A stretch of 64,000 bases of DNA from Streptomyces catenulae (GCF_000718015.1 NZ_JODY01000008.1:163543-227542), one strand, 5' to 3'. Shown: positions 51,884-62,823, counted from the first letter of the stretch. The notes: generated from the sequence alone by a model not told the origin. Numbers and translations are program-made.

Positions 51884-52336
51884 TCAGTCCTGGCCGTAGC
51901 GCGGGTCGACCGACTCCGGCGCCAGCCCGAGGAGTTCGGCGACCTGCTCGACGACGATCTCGTGGACCAGCAGCGCCCGCTCGTCACGGCTCTTGGTGCG
52001 GATCTCGACCGGGCGGCGGTAGACGATCACGCGGTCGCGGTGCGGCCCGGCGGCGGGCTCCGCCCGGCCCAGCGGCACCGTCCCGTCGTCCGGCTCCGCC
52101 CCGTCCTCCGGGCCGAACAGCGGCACCTCCTGGACGAGGAAGTCGACGCCGGACAGCTGCGGCCAGCGCCGCTCCAGCCGGTCGCGCGCATCGTGGACCA
52201 GATCCTCGAAGGCGTCGGCGCGGCTGACGGAGAGCGGCACCTGCGGCGGGGCGACGGGACCGCGCATGCCACGGCCGTGGCGGTCACGGCGGCGCGGGCG
52301 CGGCTCCGTCGGGCGGGGCGGTTCGGGCGTGTCCAT
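51884..52336 (-). CDS. Zincin-like metallopeptidase family protein, degenerate motif
   Basis: A 150-residue protein of the minimal-zincin family. The helix that should carry HExxH reads LLVHEIVVEQVAELLG, so the second histidine is replaced by Val and the following Glu is retained. Conserved flanks: DAFEDLVHDARDRLERRWPQL, DFLVQEVPLF and RVIVYRRPVEIRTKSRDE. Start ATG 52336 has GGAGGCG almost adjacent; an upstream in-frame ATG exists. Probably not a peptidase unless another ligand substitutes. Convergent with the DUF5719 gene. Confidence 0.78.
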   Translation of the reverse strand: MDTPEPPRPTEPRPRRRDRHGRGMRGPVAPPQVPLSVSRADAFEDLVHDARDRLERRWPQLSGVDFLVQEVPLFGPEDGAEPDDGTVPLGRAEPAAGPHRDRVIVYRRPVEIRTKSRDERALLVHEIVVEQVAELLGLAPESVDPRYGQD

Positions 52337-52688
52337 CGCCTCCGAGCGTAGCCGCCGCGGCCCGTCCGGGGAGGCGGAGCGAGCCATCCGGGAACACGGG
52401 GGCGGATGACCGGTCCGATAACGATTGTGTTCATTTGGCGCGCCCCCGTCCGCCACCCGCCCCCCGACCCGCGTCACGCCCTTCTTCCTCTCCGCTCCAC
52501 GGCCTCCCGCCACCGATTCATCCCTTTCCTCCGCATCCTCGTCCGGGGAATCCCGCGATACCGCCCCCGAGCGGCGTCCGTTCCGGCTCCGCGCGGCCCT
52601 TTCCGTGCCGTCCGGCGCAGGCCGCCGCGAGCGGGTGCAGGTCAGACGCACCGGACGAACTGGGACGACACGGTCGGGTGAGCGGGAG
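52337..52688. promoter_or_regulatory. Divergent zincin-like/DUF3499 intergenic region
   Basis: A 352-bp gap with no supported gene. 52413-52437 (GATAACGATTGTGTTCATTT) is the only AT-rich patch and is a likely promoter or regulator site. The rest is C/G-rich without clear dyads. Confidence 0.35.
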
Positions 52689-53114
52689 GTGAGTCGTCGC
52701 GGCCCGGTCAAGAGTGCGGTACCGTCCAACGTCGTGAGCCCTGTACGTCGCTGTTCGCGCACTGCGTGCGGCCGCCCCGCCGTCGCAACGCTGACGTACG
52801 TCTACGCGGATTCGACCGCCGTGCTCGGACCGCTCGCCACCTACGCGGAACCCCACTGCTACGACCTGTGCGCCGAGCACTCCGAGCGCCTGACCGCCCC
52901 CCGCGGCTGGGAAGTCGTCCGCCTGGCCATCGAGCCCGGTCCGGCCCGCCCCAGCGGTGACGACCTCGAAGCGCTCGCCAACGCGGTACGCGAGGCGGCC
53001 CGTCCCCCGGAGCGCCCCGCCGCCCCGGAGCGGCCCGAAACCCGCGAGACCCCGCAGCAGCCGGGCGCCGTCCGCCGCGGACACCTCCGCGTGCTGCGGT
53101 CACCGGACTCCTGA
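52689..53114 (+). CDS. DUF3499 family protein
   Basis: A 141-residue actinobacterial protein of unknown role. The conserved core CSRTACGRPAVATLTYVYADST, YAEPHCYDLCAEHSERLTAPRGW has cysteines and histidines arranged like a zinc ribbon (CxxxxC ... HCxxLC). The Arg-rich end is HLRVLRSPDS. GTG 52689 is chosen from remembered family N-termini. The alternative GTG 52734, eight bases after TACCGT (52720-52725), would be leaderless and give 126 residues. Confidence 0.82.
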   Translation: MSRRGPVKSAVPSNVVSPVRRCSRTACGRPAVATLTYVYADSTAVLGPLATYAEPHCYDLCAEHSERLTAPRGWEVVRLAIEPGPARPSGDDLEALANAVREAARPPERPAAPERPETRETPQQPGAVRRGHLRVLRSPDS

Positions 53115-53317
53115 CCGTGGTTTCCTGACGCCGGACCGGACGCCCGGCCCGCTCCCCGGCGCCGGGCCGAACTTCCGGTGTCCGGCAGCCTTCTGACGCG
53201 GTGTTGACGCCGCCGTGGGGCCGCCCTGACCATGCCTCCACTCCCCGCCTGATCCGATTCCGCACCGTGGAACACGCCACGGTGCGGAGCGGCCGGGGAA
53301 CCCCGTCTGGAGGCCCC

Positions 53318-54934
53318 GTGTTCGTCCAGCACCTGGCTCCCGTGGCCGACTCGCCCGCGCTCTCCGCCCTCGTCGCCGCGCTGCCCCTGGTCACCGTCCT
53401 CGTCCTGCTCGGCGCCGTCCGGATGCGCGCCCACCGCGCCGGACTCACCTCTCTCGCCGTCGCACTGGCCGTCGCCGTCCTCGTCTACGGCATGCCCACG
53501 GGGCAGGCGCTCTCCGCCGCCGCCCAGGGCGCCGTCTTCGGCCTCTTCCCGATCCTGTGGATCGTCGTCAACGCCCTGTGGGTGTACCGGATGACGGTCC
53601 GCACCCGCCACTTCGACGTCCTGCGCCGCTCCTTCTCCCGCCTCTCCGACGACCCGCGCGTCCAGGCGCTCGTCATCGCCTTCTGCTTCGGCGCCCTGCT
53701 GGAGGCGCTGGCCGGGTTCGGCGCGCCCGTCGCCATCAGCGCGGTGATGCTGGTCGCCCTCGGCTTCGACCCGGTCAAGGCGGCGGTCGTCGCCCTCGTC
53801 GCCAACACCGCGCCCGTCGCGTTCGGCGCCATGGGCACCCCGGTCGTCACCCTCGCCCAGGTCACGGGCGTCCCGCTGGACCGCCTCGCCGCCGTGGTGG
53901 GCCGTCAGACGCCGCTGCTCGCCCTCGTCGTCCCGCTGCTGCTGGTCCTCCTCGTCGACGGGCGGCGCGGGCTGCGCGAGACCTGGCGGCCCGCGCTCGC
54001 CTGCGGACTCGCCTTCGCCACCGTGCAGTTCGCCGCCGCCACCTACGTCTCCGCCCAACTCGCCGACATCGGCGCCGCACTGGCCGGTGCCGCCGCCCTC
54101 GCCGTCCTGCCCGCGGCCCGCCGCCCGGCCACCGCGGAGGTCCGTGCCGCCGTCCTGACCGGCGCCCGCGGCGCCGAACCCGACCACCCCGACCCCCGGC
54201 GCACGGTCCTTCGCGCGTACGCCCCCTACGCCCTCATCGTCGTGATCTTCTCCGTGGCACAGATCCCCCTGGTCAGGGACGTCCTGGCGCGGGCGACGCG
54301 CACCGTCGACTGGCCGTTCCTCGACGTCGTGGACGCGGACGGCACCAGGGTCGGCGGCAACGTCCTCACCCTGCCGCTCCTCGCCACCGGCGGCACCCTG
54401 GTCCTCCTCGCCGGGGCGCTGACCGCCGCCGTCCTCGGCGTCCGCGCCGCCGACGCGGTCCGCGAATGGGCCGCGACCGTCCACGAGTTACGGCGCGCGA
54501 TCCTCACCGTCACCGCCGTCCTCGCGCTCGCCTACGTCATGAACCTCTCCGGGGCGGCCACCACCATCGGCCACGCCGTCGCCGCCGCCGGAGCCGGACT
54601 CGCCCTGCTCTCCCCGGTGCTCGGCTGGTTCGGCGTCGCCGTCTCCGGGTCCGACACCTCCGCCAACGCGCTCTTCGGCGCCCTCCAGGTCACCGCCGCC
54701 CGCCAGTCGGGCCTGGCGCCCGACCTCCTCGCCGCCGCCAACAGCTCCGGCGGCGTCCTCGGCAAGATGATCTCCCCGCAGAACCTCACCATCGCCTGCG
54801 CCGCCGTCGGACTCGCCGGACGCGAGGGCGACCTGCTCCGCCGCGTCCTGCCGTGGAGCCTGGCGTTGCTGCTGGTCATGTGCCTGATCGTGGTCGCCCA
54901 GAGCACCGCCGTCCTGGGCTGGATGCTGCCCTGA
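53318..54934 (+). CDS. L-lactate permease (LctP family)
   Basis: Proton symporter for lactate/glycolate, 538 residues with 12-14 helices. Family motifs: FPILWIVVNALWVYRMTVRT, EALAGFGAPVAISAVMLVALGF, NTAPVAFGAMGTPVVTLAQVT, SGSDTSANALFGALQ and GGVLGKMISPQNLTIACAAVG. GTG 53318 has GGAGG at 53309-53313; the open frame reaches 53201 without a better start. Stands alone between DUF3499 and manB. Confidence 0.92.
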   Translation: MFVQHLAPVADSPALSALVAALPLVTVLVLLGAVRMRAHRAGLTSLAVALAVAVLVYGMPTGQALSAAAQGAVFGLFPILWIVVNALWVYRMTVRTRHFDVLRRSFSRLSDDPRVQALVIAFCFGALLEALAGFGAPVAISAVMLVALGFDPVKAAVVALVANTAPVAFGAMGTPVVTLAQVTGVPLDRLAAVVGRQTPLLALVVPLLLVLLVDGRRGLRETWRPALACGLAFATVQFAAATYVSAQLADIGAALAGAAALAVLPAARRPATAEVRAAVLTGARGAEPDHPDPRRTVLRAYAPYALIVVIFSVAQIPLVRDVLARATRTVDWPFLDVVDADGTRVGGNVLTLPLLATGGTLVLLAGALTAAVLGVRAADAVREWAATVHELRRAILTVTAVLALAYVMNLSGAATTIGHAVAAAGAGLALLSPVLGWFGVAVSGSDTSANALFGALQVTAARQSGLAPDLLAAANSSGGVLGKMISPQNLTIACAAVGLAGREGDLLRRVLPWSLALLLVMCLIVVAQSTAVLGWMLP

Positions 54935-55083
54935 CACCCCGCCACCCGGGGCGCGGTCCACCGGCCCGCCCCGGGTGCCGCGCCCGTCCGCGGGGCGCCT
55001 GGCGCGTACCCGACGTCCGCCCGGACCGCTGTCGGTACCTCCGGGTAGGTTGGATCTCCCGTACCGAATCCAGGAGGCCGGCC

Positions 55084-56442
55084 GTGGCGGATCTGTCGCA
55101 GCTCGTGAAGGCGTACGACGTACGCGGTGTGGTGCCCGATCAGTGGGACGAGTCGCTCGCGGAGCTGTTCGGCGCCGCCTTCACCCAGGTGACCGGCGCC
55201 GACGCGCTCGTCATCGGGCACGACATGCGGCCCTCCTCGCCGGGGCTGGCCGCCGCGTTCGCGCGCGGCGCCGCGGTGCGCGGTGCGGACGTCACCCACA
55301 TCGGCCTCTGCTCCACCGACGAGCTGTACTTCGCCAGCGGCGCCCTCGGTCTGCCCGGCGCGATGTTCACCGCCTCGCACAACCCCGCGCAGTACAACGG
55401 CATCAAGATGTGCCGCGCCGGTGCCGCCCCCGTCGGCCAGGACACCGGGCTCGCCGAGATCCGCACCCTGGTGGAGGGCTGGGCGGACGGCGGCGCCCCG
55501 GAGCCCGCCGCCACCCCCGGCACCGTCGGCGAACGCGACGTCCTGGGCGAGTACGCCGCCCACCTGCGCTCCCTCGTCGACCTCTCCGCGATCCGCCCGC
55601 TGAAGGTCGTCGTCGACGCGGGCAACGGCATGGGCGGCCACACCGTCCCCACCGTCCTCGCCGGGCTGCCCCTGGAGGTGGACGCGCTCTACTTCGAGCT
55701 GGACGGCTCGTTCCCGAACCACGAGGCCAACCCCCTCGACCCGAAGAACATCGTCGACCTCCAGGCCCGCGTCCGCGCCACCGGCGCCGACCTCGGCCTC
55801 GCCTTCGACGGCGACGCCGACCGCTGCTTCGTCGTCGACGAGAACGGCGACCCGGTCCCCCCGTCCGCGATCACCGCCCTGGTCGCCGCCCGCGAGCTGG
55901 CCAAACACCCCGGCGGCACGGTCATCCACAACTGCATCACCTCCTGGTCGGTCCCCGAGGTGGTGAAGGAGAACGGCGGCACCGCCGTCCGCACCCGCGT
56001 CGGCCACTCCTTCATCAAGGAGCAGATGGCGAAGACCGGCGCGATCTTCGGCGGCGAGCACTCCGCCCACTACTACTTCCGCGACTTCTGGAACGCCGAC
56101 ACCGGCATGCTCGCCGCCCTCCACGTCCTCGCGGCCCTCGGCGGCCAGGACCGCCCGCTCTCCCAGCTGGTCGCGGAGTACGACCGCTACGCCGCCTCCG
56201 GCGAGATCAACAGCACCGTCGCCGACCAGGCGGGCCGCCTCGCCGCCATCAAGACCGCCTACGAGCAGCGCGACGGCGTCACCCTCGACGAACTCGACGG
56301 CCTCACCGTCACCGCCGCCGACTGGTGGTTCAACCTCCGCGCCTCCAACACCGAACCCCTCCTCCGCCTGAACGTCGAGGCCCGCGACCCGGAAACGGTC
56401 GCCCGGGTACGGGACGAGGTGCTGGCCGTGGTGCGGGCGTAA
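55084..56442 (+). CDS. manB: Phosphomannomutase / phosphoglucomutase
   Basis: Interconverts mannose-6- and mannose-1-phosphate, feeding ManC. The 452-residue product shows VKAYDVRGVVPDQ, the phosphoserine loop TASHNPAQYNGIKM, the metal loop LAFDGDADRCFVVDE, the sugar-specificity loop GGEHSAHYYF, and phosphate-binding RASNTEPLLRLNVEA. GTG 55084 has AGGAGG at 55072-55077, and TAGGTT (55046-55051) is a likely -10. Upstream of Trm112, SIS and manA genes in one direction. Confidence 0.93.
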   Translation: MADLSQLVKAYDVRGVVPDQWDESLAELFGAAFTQVTGADALVIGHDMRPSSPGLAAAFARGAAVRGADVTHIGLCSTDELYFASGALGLPGAMFTASHNPAQYNGIKMCRAGAAPVGQDTGLAEIRTLVEGWADGGAPEPAATPGTVGERDVLGEYAAHLRSLVDLSAIRPLKVVVDAGNGMGGHTVPTVLAGLPLEVDALYFELDGSFPNHEANPLDPKNIVDLQARVRATGADLGLAFDGDADRCFVVDENGDPVPPSAITALVAARELAKHPGGTVIHNCITSWSVPEVVKENGGTAVRTRVGHSFIKEQMAKTGAIFGGEHSAHYYFRDFWNADTGMLAALHVLAALGGQDRPLSQLVAEYDRYAASGEINSTVADQAGRLAAIKTAYEQRDGVTLDELDGLTVTAADWWFNLRASNTEPLLRLNVEARDPETVARVRDEVLAVVRA

Positions 56443-57011
56443 CGGCACGGCCCGGGCCGTCCGGCTGATGGCGGCGGGCACGCTGGCCCGGCCGGGGCTG
56501 CCGAGCTGGCCGGGGGCGAGCCGCCGCGGCGGGGGACTATCGCCGAGGTGGCCGGGGCGCACGCCTCGCCCGCCGCCCGGCCGGCCCGCCGACGGGCCCG
56601 CGTCCCACCTGCGGCAGCGGGCCGACCCCGCCGCACCTCGGGGCCCGGCCCGTCCCACCTACGGCTTCGGCCCGACGCCCCCGTCGCCGGGCCACCGGAT
56701 GCACACCCTGGTCCCGGCCGCCATCCCCTGTGCCCCGCCCGCGGGCGCAGGCCGCCCCCCGCCGCACCTCGGCGCCCGCTCCCGTCCCACCGACGGCTTC
56801 GGCCCGACGCCCCCGTCGCCCGGCCACCGGACGCACGCTCCGGTCTCGGCCGCCACCCACCCGCGCCCCGCCCGGGAGAGCGCCGCACCCGCCTCCCGGC
56901 CCCGTCCCACCGACGGCCCCGCCGTACGCCCCCCCGCCCCCGACGACAGGCCCCCCGCCCCCGCCCGGCGGTAGGCTGGCGGGGCCGCAACCATCGAAGG
57001 AGCAAGCCCCC
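56443..57011. repeat. manB to Trm112 spacer with 132-bp-period imperfect repeats
   Basis: The block containing ACGGCTTCGGCCCGACGCCC (copies at 56661 and 56793) repeats with a 132-bp period, and CGTCCCACC recurs at 56601, 56651, 56783 and 56903. The period is divisible by three, but neither strand gives a credible protein. TAGGCT at 56972-56977 is a probable -10 for the Trm112 gene. Confidence 0.6.
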
Positions 57012-57194
57012 ATGCCGGTCGACGCCAGCCTCATCGAGATCCTCGCCTGCCCCGCGTGCCACGCCCCGCTGGCCGACCGGACCGCGGACGACCCCGCCGA
57101 GCTGGTCTGCACCTCCGCCACCTGCGGTCTCGCCTACCCCGTGCGGGACGGCATCCCCGTACTCCTCGTCGACGAGGCCCGCCGCCCCGCCTGA
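57012..57194 (+). CDS. Trm112-like zinc ribbon protein
   Basis: A 60-residue protein of the Trm112/YcaR family. Four zinc ligands are visible: LACPACHAPL and LVCTSATCGLAYPV; the end DGIPVLLVDEARR is typical. GAAGGAGC precedes ATG 57012. Family members activate methyltransferases in eukaryotes and archaea; in bacteria the role is largely unknown. It lies in the mannose cluster between manB and the SIS gene. Confidence 0.9.
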   Translation: MPVDASLIEILACPACHAPLADRTADDPAELVCTSATCGLAYPVRDGIPVLLVDEARRPA

Positions 57195-57272
57195 CCGGAC
57201 GCCGCCGGGGGCCCGCCCCCGGCACCGCCCGGCGTGTCCCGCCCGCACCGGCGAACGGAGGCCGCGCCCACC

Positions 57273-58409
57273 ATGCTCGACGAGTCACTCCTCGACAACC
57301 CCGAGGCGCTGGCCCGCGCCGACCGCTTCGGTCTGCTGCGCGGCGTCGCCGAATCCGGCGCCCGGGTCCGCACCGCCGCCCGCGGCGCCGCCGAGGCCGG
57401 TATCCCCGACCTCGTCCCCGACGGGCGGCCCCGCGCCGTCCTCGTCGCCGGGCCGGGCCCCGTCGCCCCCTGCGTCGCCGACCTCTTCGGCGCGCTCGGC
57501 GGCGGCAGCTGCCCCGTCACCCACATCCCGCCCACCGGCGTCGACGCCCGCCCCGGCGCCCTGCGCTGGGCGCTGCCCGGCTGGTGCGGCCCCCTCGACC
57601 TGATCCTCGTCGCCGGACCCGACGGCTCCGACCCCGGCCTCGCCGAGCTGGTCGAGGGCGCCTACCGCCGCGGCTGCTCCGTCGTCGCCGTCACCCCCGC
57701 CGGATCCCCGCTCGCCGAAGCCGTCCGCCAGGCCCGCGGCCTCGCCGTCCCGCTGGCGACCACCGCCTACGACGCCGAGTTCGACGTCGAGGGCGCCCCG
57801 CCCGCCGCCCCCGGCACCCTCTGGTCGCTGCTCACCCCGATCCTCGCGCTCGCCGACCGGATCGGCCTGCTCAGCGCCCCGCCCGAGGTGCTCGACCGCC
57901 TCGCCGACCGCCTCGACCAACTCGCCGAGAGCTGCGGACCGGCCCTCGCCACGTACACCAACCCGGCGAAGACACTGGCCGCCGAGGTCGCCGACGCGCT
58001 CCCGCTGATCTGGACCGAGGGCCGGGTGGCCGGTGCCGTCGGCCGCCACTTCGCCACCGAACTCGCGAGCCTCGCCGGACGCCCGGCCCTCGCCGCCGAA
58101 CTCCCCGAGGCGCTCACCGCCCACCGCACCCTGCTCTCCGGCGCCCTCGCCGCCGGTGCCGACCCGGACGACTTCTTCCGCGACCGCGTCGAACAGCCCG
58201 CGGCCCTCCACGCCCGCGTCATCCTCCTGCGCGAGAACGCCCCCGGCCCGCTCTCCGCCACCCGCGCCGCCCACGCCCTCGCCGAGGAACGCGGCACCGC
58301 CGTCAGCGCGCCGGAGCCCCCGGACGGCACGGACCTGGAGACCGCCGCCGAACTACTCGCCATCGCGGATTTCGCCGCCGTTTACCTCGCGCTCGCCGAC
58401 ACCGAGTGA
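57273..58409 (+). CDS. SIS-domain protein, phosphosugar isomerase type
   Basis: A 378-residue protein related to the bifunctional phosphoglucose/phosphomannose isomerases. N-terminal MLDESLLDNPEALARADRFG, SIS-type strands (AVLVAGPGPVAPCVADLFGAL, LILVAGPDGSDPGLAELVE, VVAVTPAGSPLAEAVRQARG), and a C-terminal helix region ending AADFAAVYLALAD-like. GGAGG at 57257-57261 precedes ATG 57273. Position between manB and manA supports a fructose/mannose-phosphate role. Catalytic residues are not clearly identifiable, so activity is uncertain. Confidence 0.85.
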   Translation: MLDESLLDNPEALARADRFGLLRGVAESGARVRTAARGAAEAGIPDLVPDGRPRAVLVAGPGPVAPCVADLFGALGGGSCPVTHIPPTGVDARPGALRWALPGWCGPLDLILVAGPDGSDPGLAELVEGAYRRGCSVVAVTPAGSPLAEAVRQARGLAVPLATTAYDAEFDVEGAPPAAPGTLWSLLTPILALADRIGLLSAPPEVLDRLADRLDQLAESCGPALATYTNPAKTLAAEVADALPLIWTEGRVAGAVGRHFATELASLAGRPALAAELPEALTAHRTLLSGALAAGADPDDFFRDRVEQPAALHARVILLRENAPGPLSATRAAHALAEERGTAVSAPEPPDGTDLETAAELLAIADFAAVYLALADTE

Positions 58410-58515
58410 TCTGTGGGGGCCGCCCCGCGGCCACCCGTACGGGAGCCCTCCCGTACGCCCCACAGGAACCGTCACCCCGCCGGAACCCGCACGCCACGCA
58501 GGAAGCAGCAGCCCC

Positions 58516-59721
58516 ATGGACCGCCTCGTCAACACCGTGCGCCCCTACGCCTGGGGCTCCGTCACCGCCCTCCCGGAGCTGCTCGGCACCGAACCGACCG
58601 GTGAACCCCAGGCCGAGATGTGGATGGGCGCCCACCCCGGCGCCCCCTCCCGTATCGACCGCGGCGCCGGACCCGTCTCCCTGGCCGACGTCATCGCCGC
58701 CGACCCCGAGGCCGAACTGGGCGAAGCCGCCGTCGACGCCTTCGGCCCCCGGCTGCCCTTCCTCCTCAAACTCCTCGCCGCGGGCTCTCCGCTCTCCCTC
58801 CAGGTCCACCCCGACCGCGCCCAGGCCGAGACGGGCTACGCCGCCGAGGAGCGCCGCGGCGTCCCCCTCGACGCCCCGCACCGTAACTACAAGGACCCGC
58901 ACCACAAGCCCGAGCTGCTCTGCGCCCTCACCCCCTTCGAGGGGCTCTGCGGCTTCCGCCACCCCGCCGAGGCCGCCGACCTGCTGGCGGGCCTGGACGT
59001 CGACGCGCTCAAGCCGTACGTCGACATCCTGCGCGCCGCACCGGAGGCCGATGCGCTGCGCGAGGTCCTCACCGCCCTCCTCGGCACCGACCGCGCCGCC
59101 CTCGCCGACTCCGTCGACCGCGCCGCCGCGGCCGCCGCCCAGCGGGGCGCGGAAGACGGCCCGCACGCCCCCGCCTACGCCGCGTACGCCGCCCTCGCCC
59201 ACCACTACCCGGGCGACCCCGGCGTCCTCGCCGCGATGCTGCTCCACCACGTCACCCTCCAGCCCGGCGAGGCGCTCTTCCTCGGCGCCGGCATCCCGCA
59301 CGCCTACCTCAACGGCCTCGGCGTCGAGCTGATGGCCAACTCCGACAACGTGCTCCGCTGCGGCCTGACCCCCAAGCACATCGACGTCCCCGAACTGCTG
59401 CGCGTCGTCCGCTTCACCCCCGGCGACCCCGGCATCCTCCGCCCCGAGGAGACCGACGGCGAGGAGATCTACGACACCCCCGCCGACGAGTTCCGGCTCT
59501 CCCGCTACGCCCTCGCCCCCGGCGCCGCCCCCCGCCCCCTGGACGCCCGGACCCCGCAGGTGCTGCTCTGCACGGCGGGCACGGTCCTGGTCGCCGCCGA
59601 ACTCCCTTCCACGGAAGGAGAGTTGCGCCTCACTCCTGGGCAGTCGGCCTTCGTCCCGGCCGGGGAACACGTCACCGTCTCCGGTGAAGGCACCCTCTTC
59701 CGCGCCACGGTCGTCGCGTAA
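58516..59721 (+). CDS. manA: Mannose-6-phosphate isomerase, class I
   Basis: Zinc enzyme converting fructose-6-phosphate to mannose-6-phosphate, first step to GDP-mannose. The 401-residue cupin product starts MDRLVNTVRPYAWGSVTALP and has WMGAHPGAPS, LPFLLKLLAAGSPLSLQVHPD (Gln and His ligands), YKDPHHKPELLCALTPF (Glu ligand), AGIPHAYLNGLGVELMANSDNVLRCGLT. ATG 58516 lies at the conserved N-terminus; GGAAGCAG is the ribosome site. Last of the manB-Trm112-SIS-manA run. Confidence 0.95.
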   Translation: MDRLVNTVRPYAWGSVTALPELLGTEPTGEPQAEMWMGAHPGAPSRIDRGAGPVSLADVIAADPEAELGEAAVDAFGPRLPFLLKLLAAGSPLSLQVHPDRAQAETGYAAEERRGVPLDAPHRNYKDPHHKPELLCALTPFEGLCGFRHPAEAADLLAGLDVDALKPYVDILRAAPEADALREVLTALLGTDRAALADSVDRAAAAAAQRGAEDGPHAPAYAAYAALAHHYPGDPGVLAAMLLHHVTLQPGEALFLGAGIPHAYLNGLGVELMANSDNVLRCGLTPKHIDVPELLRVVRFTPGDPGILRPEETDGEEIYDTPADEFRLSRYALAPGAAPRPLDARTPQVLLCTAGTVLVAAELPSTEGELRLTPGQSAFVPAGEHVTVSGEGTLFRATVVA

Positions 59722-59904
59722 CGCCCACCCGCGCCCACCGGGCCCGGCAACTCCCCGGCCCCGCCCCTGACCTGCCACGACAGCCGGGGCCATGGTCCAC
59801 CGACCGGGCACCCCGAACCGCCCTCCGGCCGGGCTGCAAGAATGACGCCCCACATCTTTAAAGGGGCAGTAAAGCCCGGCCGACGGAAGGGACATACGGC
59901 ACTC

Positions 59905-60864
59905 ATGAGTGCATCAGGCGGAACCAAGGCGATCGTTGCGGCGCTGGGCGCCAACCTGGCGATCGCCGTAGCGAAGTTCGTGGCGTTCGCCTTCAGCGGC
60001 TCGTCGTCCATGCTCGCCGAGGGCGTGCACTCGATCGCCGACTCCGGCAACCAGGGCCTGCTCCTGCTCGGCGGCAAGAAGGCCAAGCGCGCCGCCACCG
60101 AGGAACACCCCTTCGGCTACGGCCGCGAGCGCTACATCTACGGCTTCCTCGTCTCGATCGTCCTCTTCACCATCGGCGGCGTCTTCGCGCTCTACGAGGG
60201 CTACGAGAAGATCCACGACCCGCACGCCCTCGAGAACTGGTACTGGCCCGTCGGCGTCCTCCTCTTCGCCGTCCTCGCCGAAGGCTTCTCCTTCCGTACG
60301 GCCCTGAAGGAATCCAACGAGCTGCGCGGCAAGCAGAGCTGGGCGCAGTTCATCCGCCGCGCCAAGGCCCCCGAGCTGCCCGTCGTCCTGCTGGAGGACT
60401 TCGGCGCCCTCATCGGACTCGTCCTCGCCCTGTGCGGCGTCGGCCTCACCCTGGCCACCGGCGACGGCATCTGGGACGGCATCGGCACGATGTGCATCGG
60501 CACCCTCCTGGTGCTGATCGCGCTGGTCCTGGCGGCGGAGACCAAGTCGCTGCTGCTCGGCGAGGCCGCCGGTGCCGACCAGGTCGCCAAGATCCGCGAG
60601 GCGGTCGTCGACGGCGACACCGTCACCCGCGTCATCCACATGCGCACCCTCCACCTCGGCCCCGAGGAACTGCTGGTCGCCGCCAAGATCGCGGTGGAGC
60701 ACGACGACACCGCCCGCGAGGTCGCCGACGCGATCAACGCCGCCGAGGAACGCATCCGCGCCGCCGTCCCGATCGCCCGGGTCATCTACCTGGAGCCCGA
60801 CATCTACGACGAGGCCGCCGCAGCCGCCGGTGCCGACCCCGAGAAGTCCCCCGGCGGCCGCTGA
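59905..60864 (+). CDS. Cation diffusion facilitator family transporter
   Basis: Metal/proton antiporter of 319 residues with six helices. Helix 2 has the metal site AEGVHSIADSGNQ, helix 5 has LLEDFGALIGLVLAL, and the loop FGYGRERYIYGF is typical. A cytoplasmic C-terminal domain follows (VTRVIHMRTLHLGPEELLVAAKIAVEHD). ATG 59905 is preceded by GGAAGGGA. Zn or related divalent metal efflux is the usual role; specificity is not fixed by sequence. Confidence 0.9.
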   Translation: MSASGGTKAIVAALGANLAIAVAKFVAFAFSGSSSMLAEGVHSIADSGNQGLLLLGGKKAKRAATEEHPFGYGRERYIYGFLVSIVLFTIGGVFALYEGYEKIHDPHALENWYWPVGVLLFAVLAEGFSFRTALKESNELRGKQSWAQFIRRAKAPELPVVLLEDFGALIGLVLALCGVGLTLATGDGIWDGIGTMCIGTLLVLIALVLAAETKSLLLGEAAGADQVAKIREAVVDGDTVTRVIHMRTLHLGPEELLVAAKIAVEHDDTAREVADAINAAEERIRAAVPIARVIYLEPDIYDEAAAAAGADPEKSPGGR

Positions 60865-60884
60865 CCCCGCAGCCACCGCCGCCC

Positions 60885-60916
60885 CGAAGGCCCCGCTCCC
60901 CGGAGCGGGGCCTTCG
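60885..60916. terminator. Terminator after the CDF transporter gene
   Basis: CGAAGGCCCCGCTCC pairs with GGAGCGGGGCCTTCG around a two-base centre. Confidence 0.88.
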
Positions 60917-61365
60917 CGCGCACCGGCCCGCCCCTCCAGGCGCGGGGGAGGACTCCGCCCCCACCGGCAACCGCACGATCTCGGCCCCGATCGCCCTCCC
61001 CGCCCCACCCCGGGCAGCGCCCCCGCCGAGGCGCCGTCCCGCACGGCCACCCGCACCGGCCCCTCCCCACGCCCCCGTACGGCCCGGCCCAGGCGCCCCG
61101 GGCCGCCGCCCCCGCAGCGCACAGAATGAGCCGAGGCGGGCTGGGGCCGCCGGGCCGGTCGGTGTAGATTCGTCCCCAGTGCCAGACGTCGCTGCTGATG
61201 GCGGTCGGGCGGCCCGCACCGCGGACCGGCCGAGGGAGAGAGGGCCTCCGACGGACTGCGCTGCGGCCAGGGGAGAGGTGCGTCCGCTTCCGCGTGCGCT
61301 GCCGCCTGCCCGCGCCGCAGACTGCCCAGCCCGACATCCACCTCGCCGTACGAGGAGCAGCCCGT
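60917..61365 (+). promoter_or_regulatory. ahcY upstream region and long leader, possible SAH riboswitch
   Basis: TAGATT (61165-61170) is a good -10, so the mRNA leader is ~190 nt. It contains GCGCTGC twice (near 61260 and 61300), the core heptamer of the SAH riboswitch, with a CGGAC/GTCCG pairing around the first. Known SAH riboswitches precede ahcY in some bacteria, but I cannot fold or score this one. No gene is seen in this 449-bp stretch. Confidence 0.35.

Positions 61366-62823
<1,458 letters not shown>

Noticed and set aside
56468..56974. Plus-strand 168-codon Pro/Arg-rich ORF after manB
   Set aside because: No ribosome site and no protein-like composition; the repeats inside it are better treated as intergenic.
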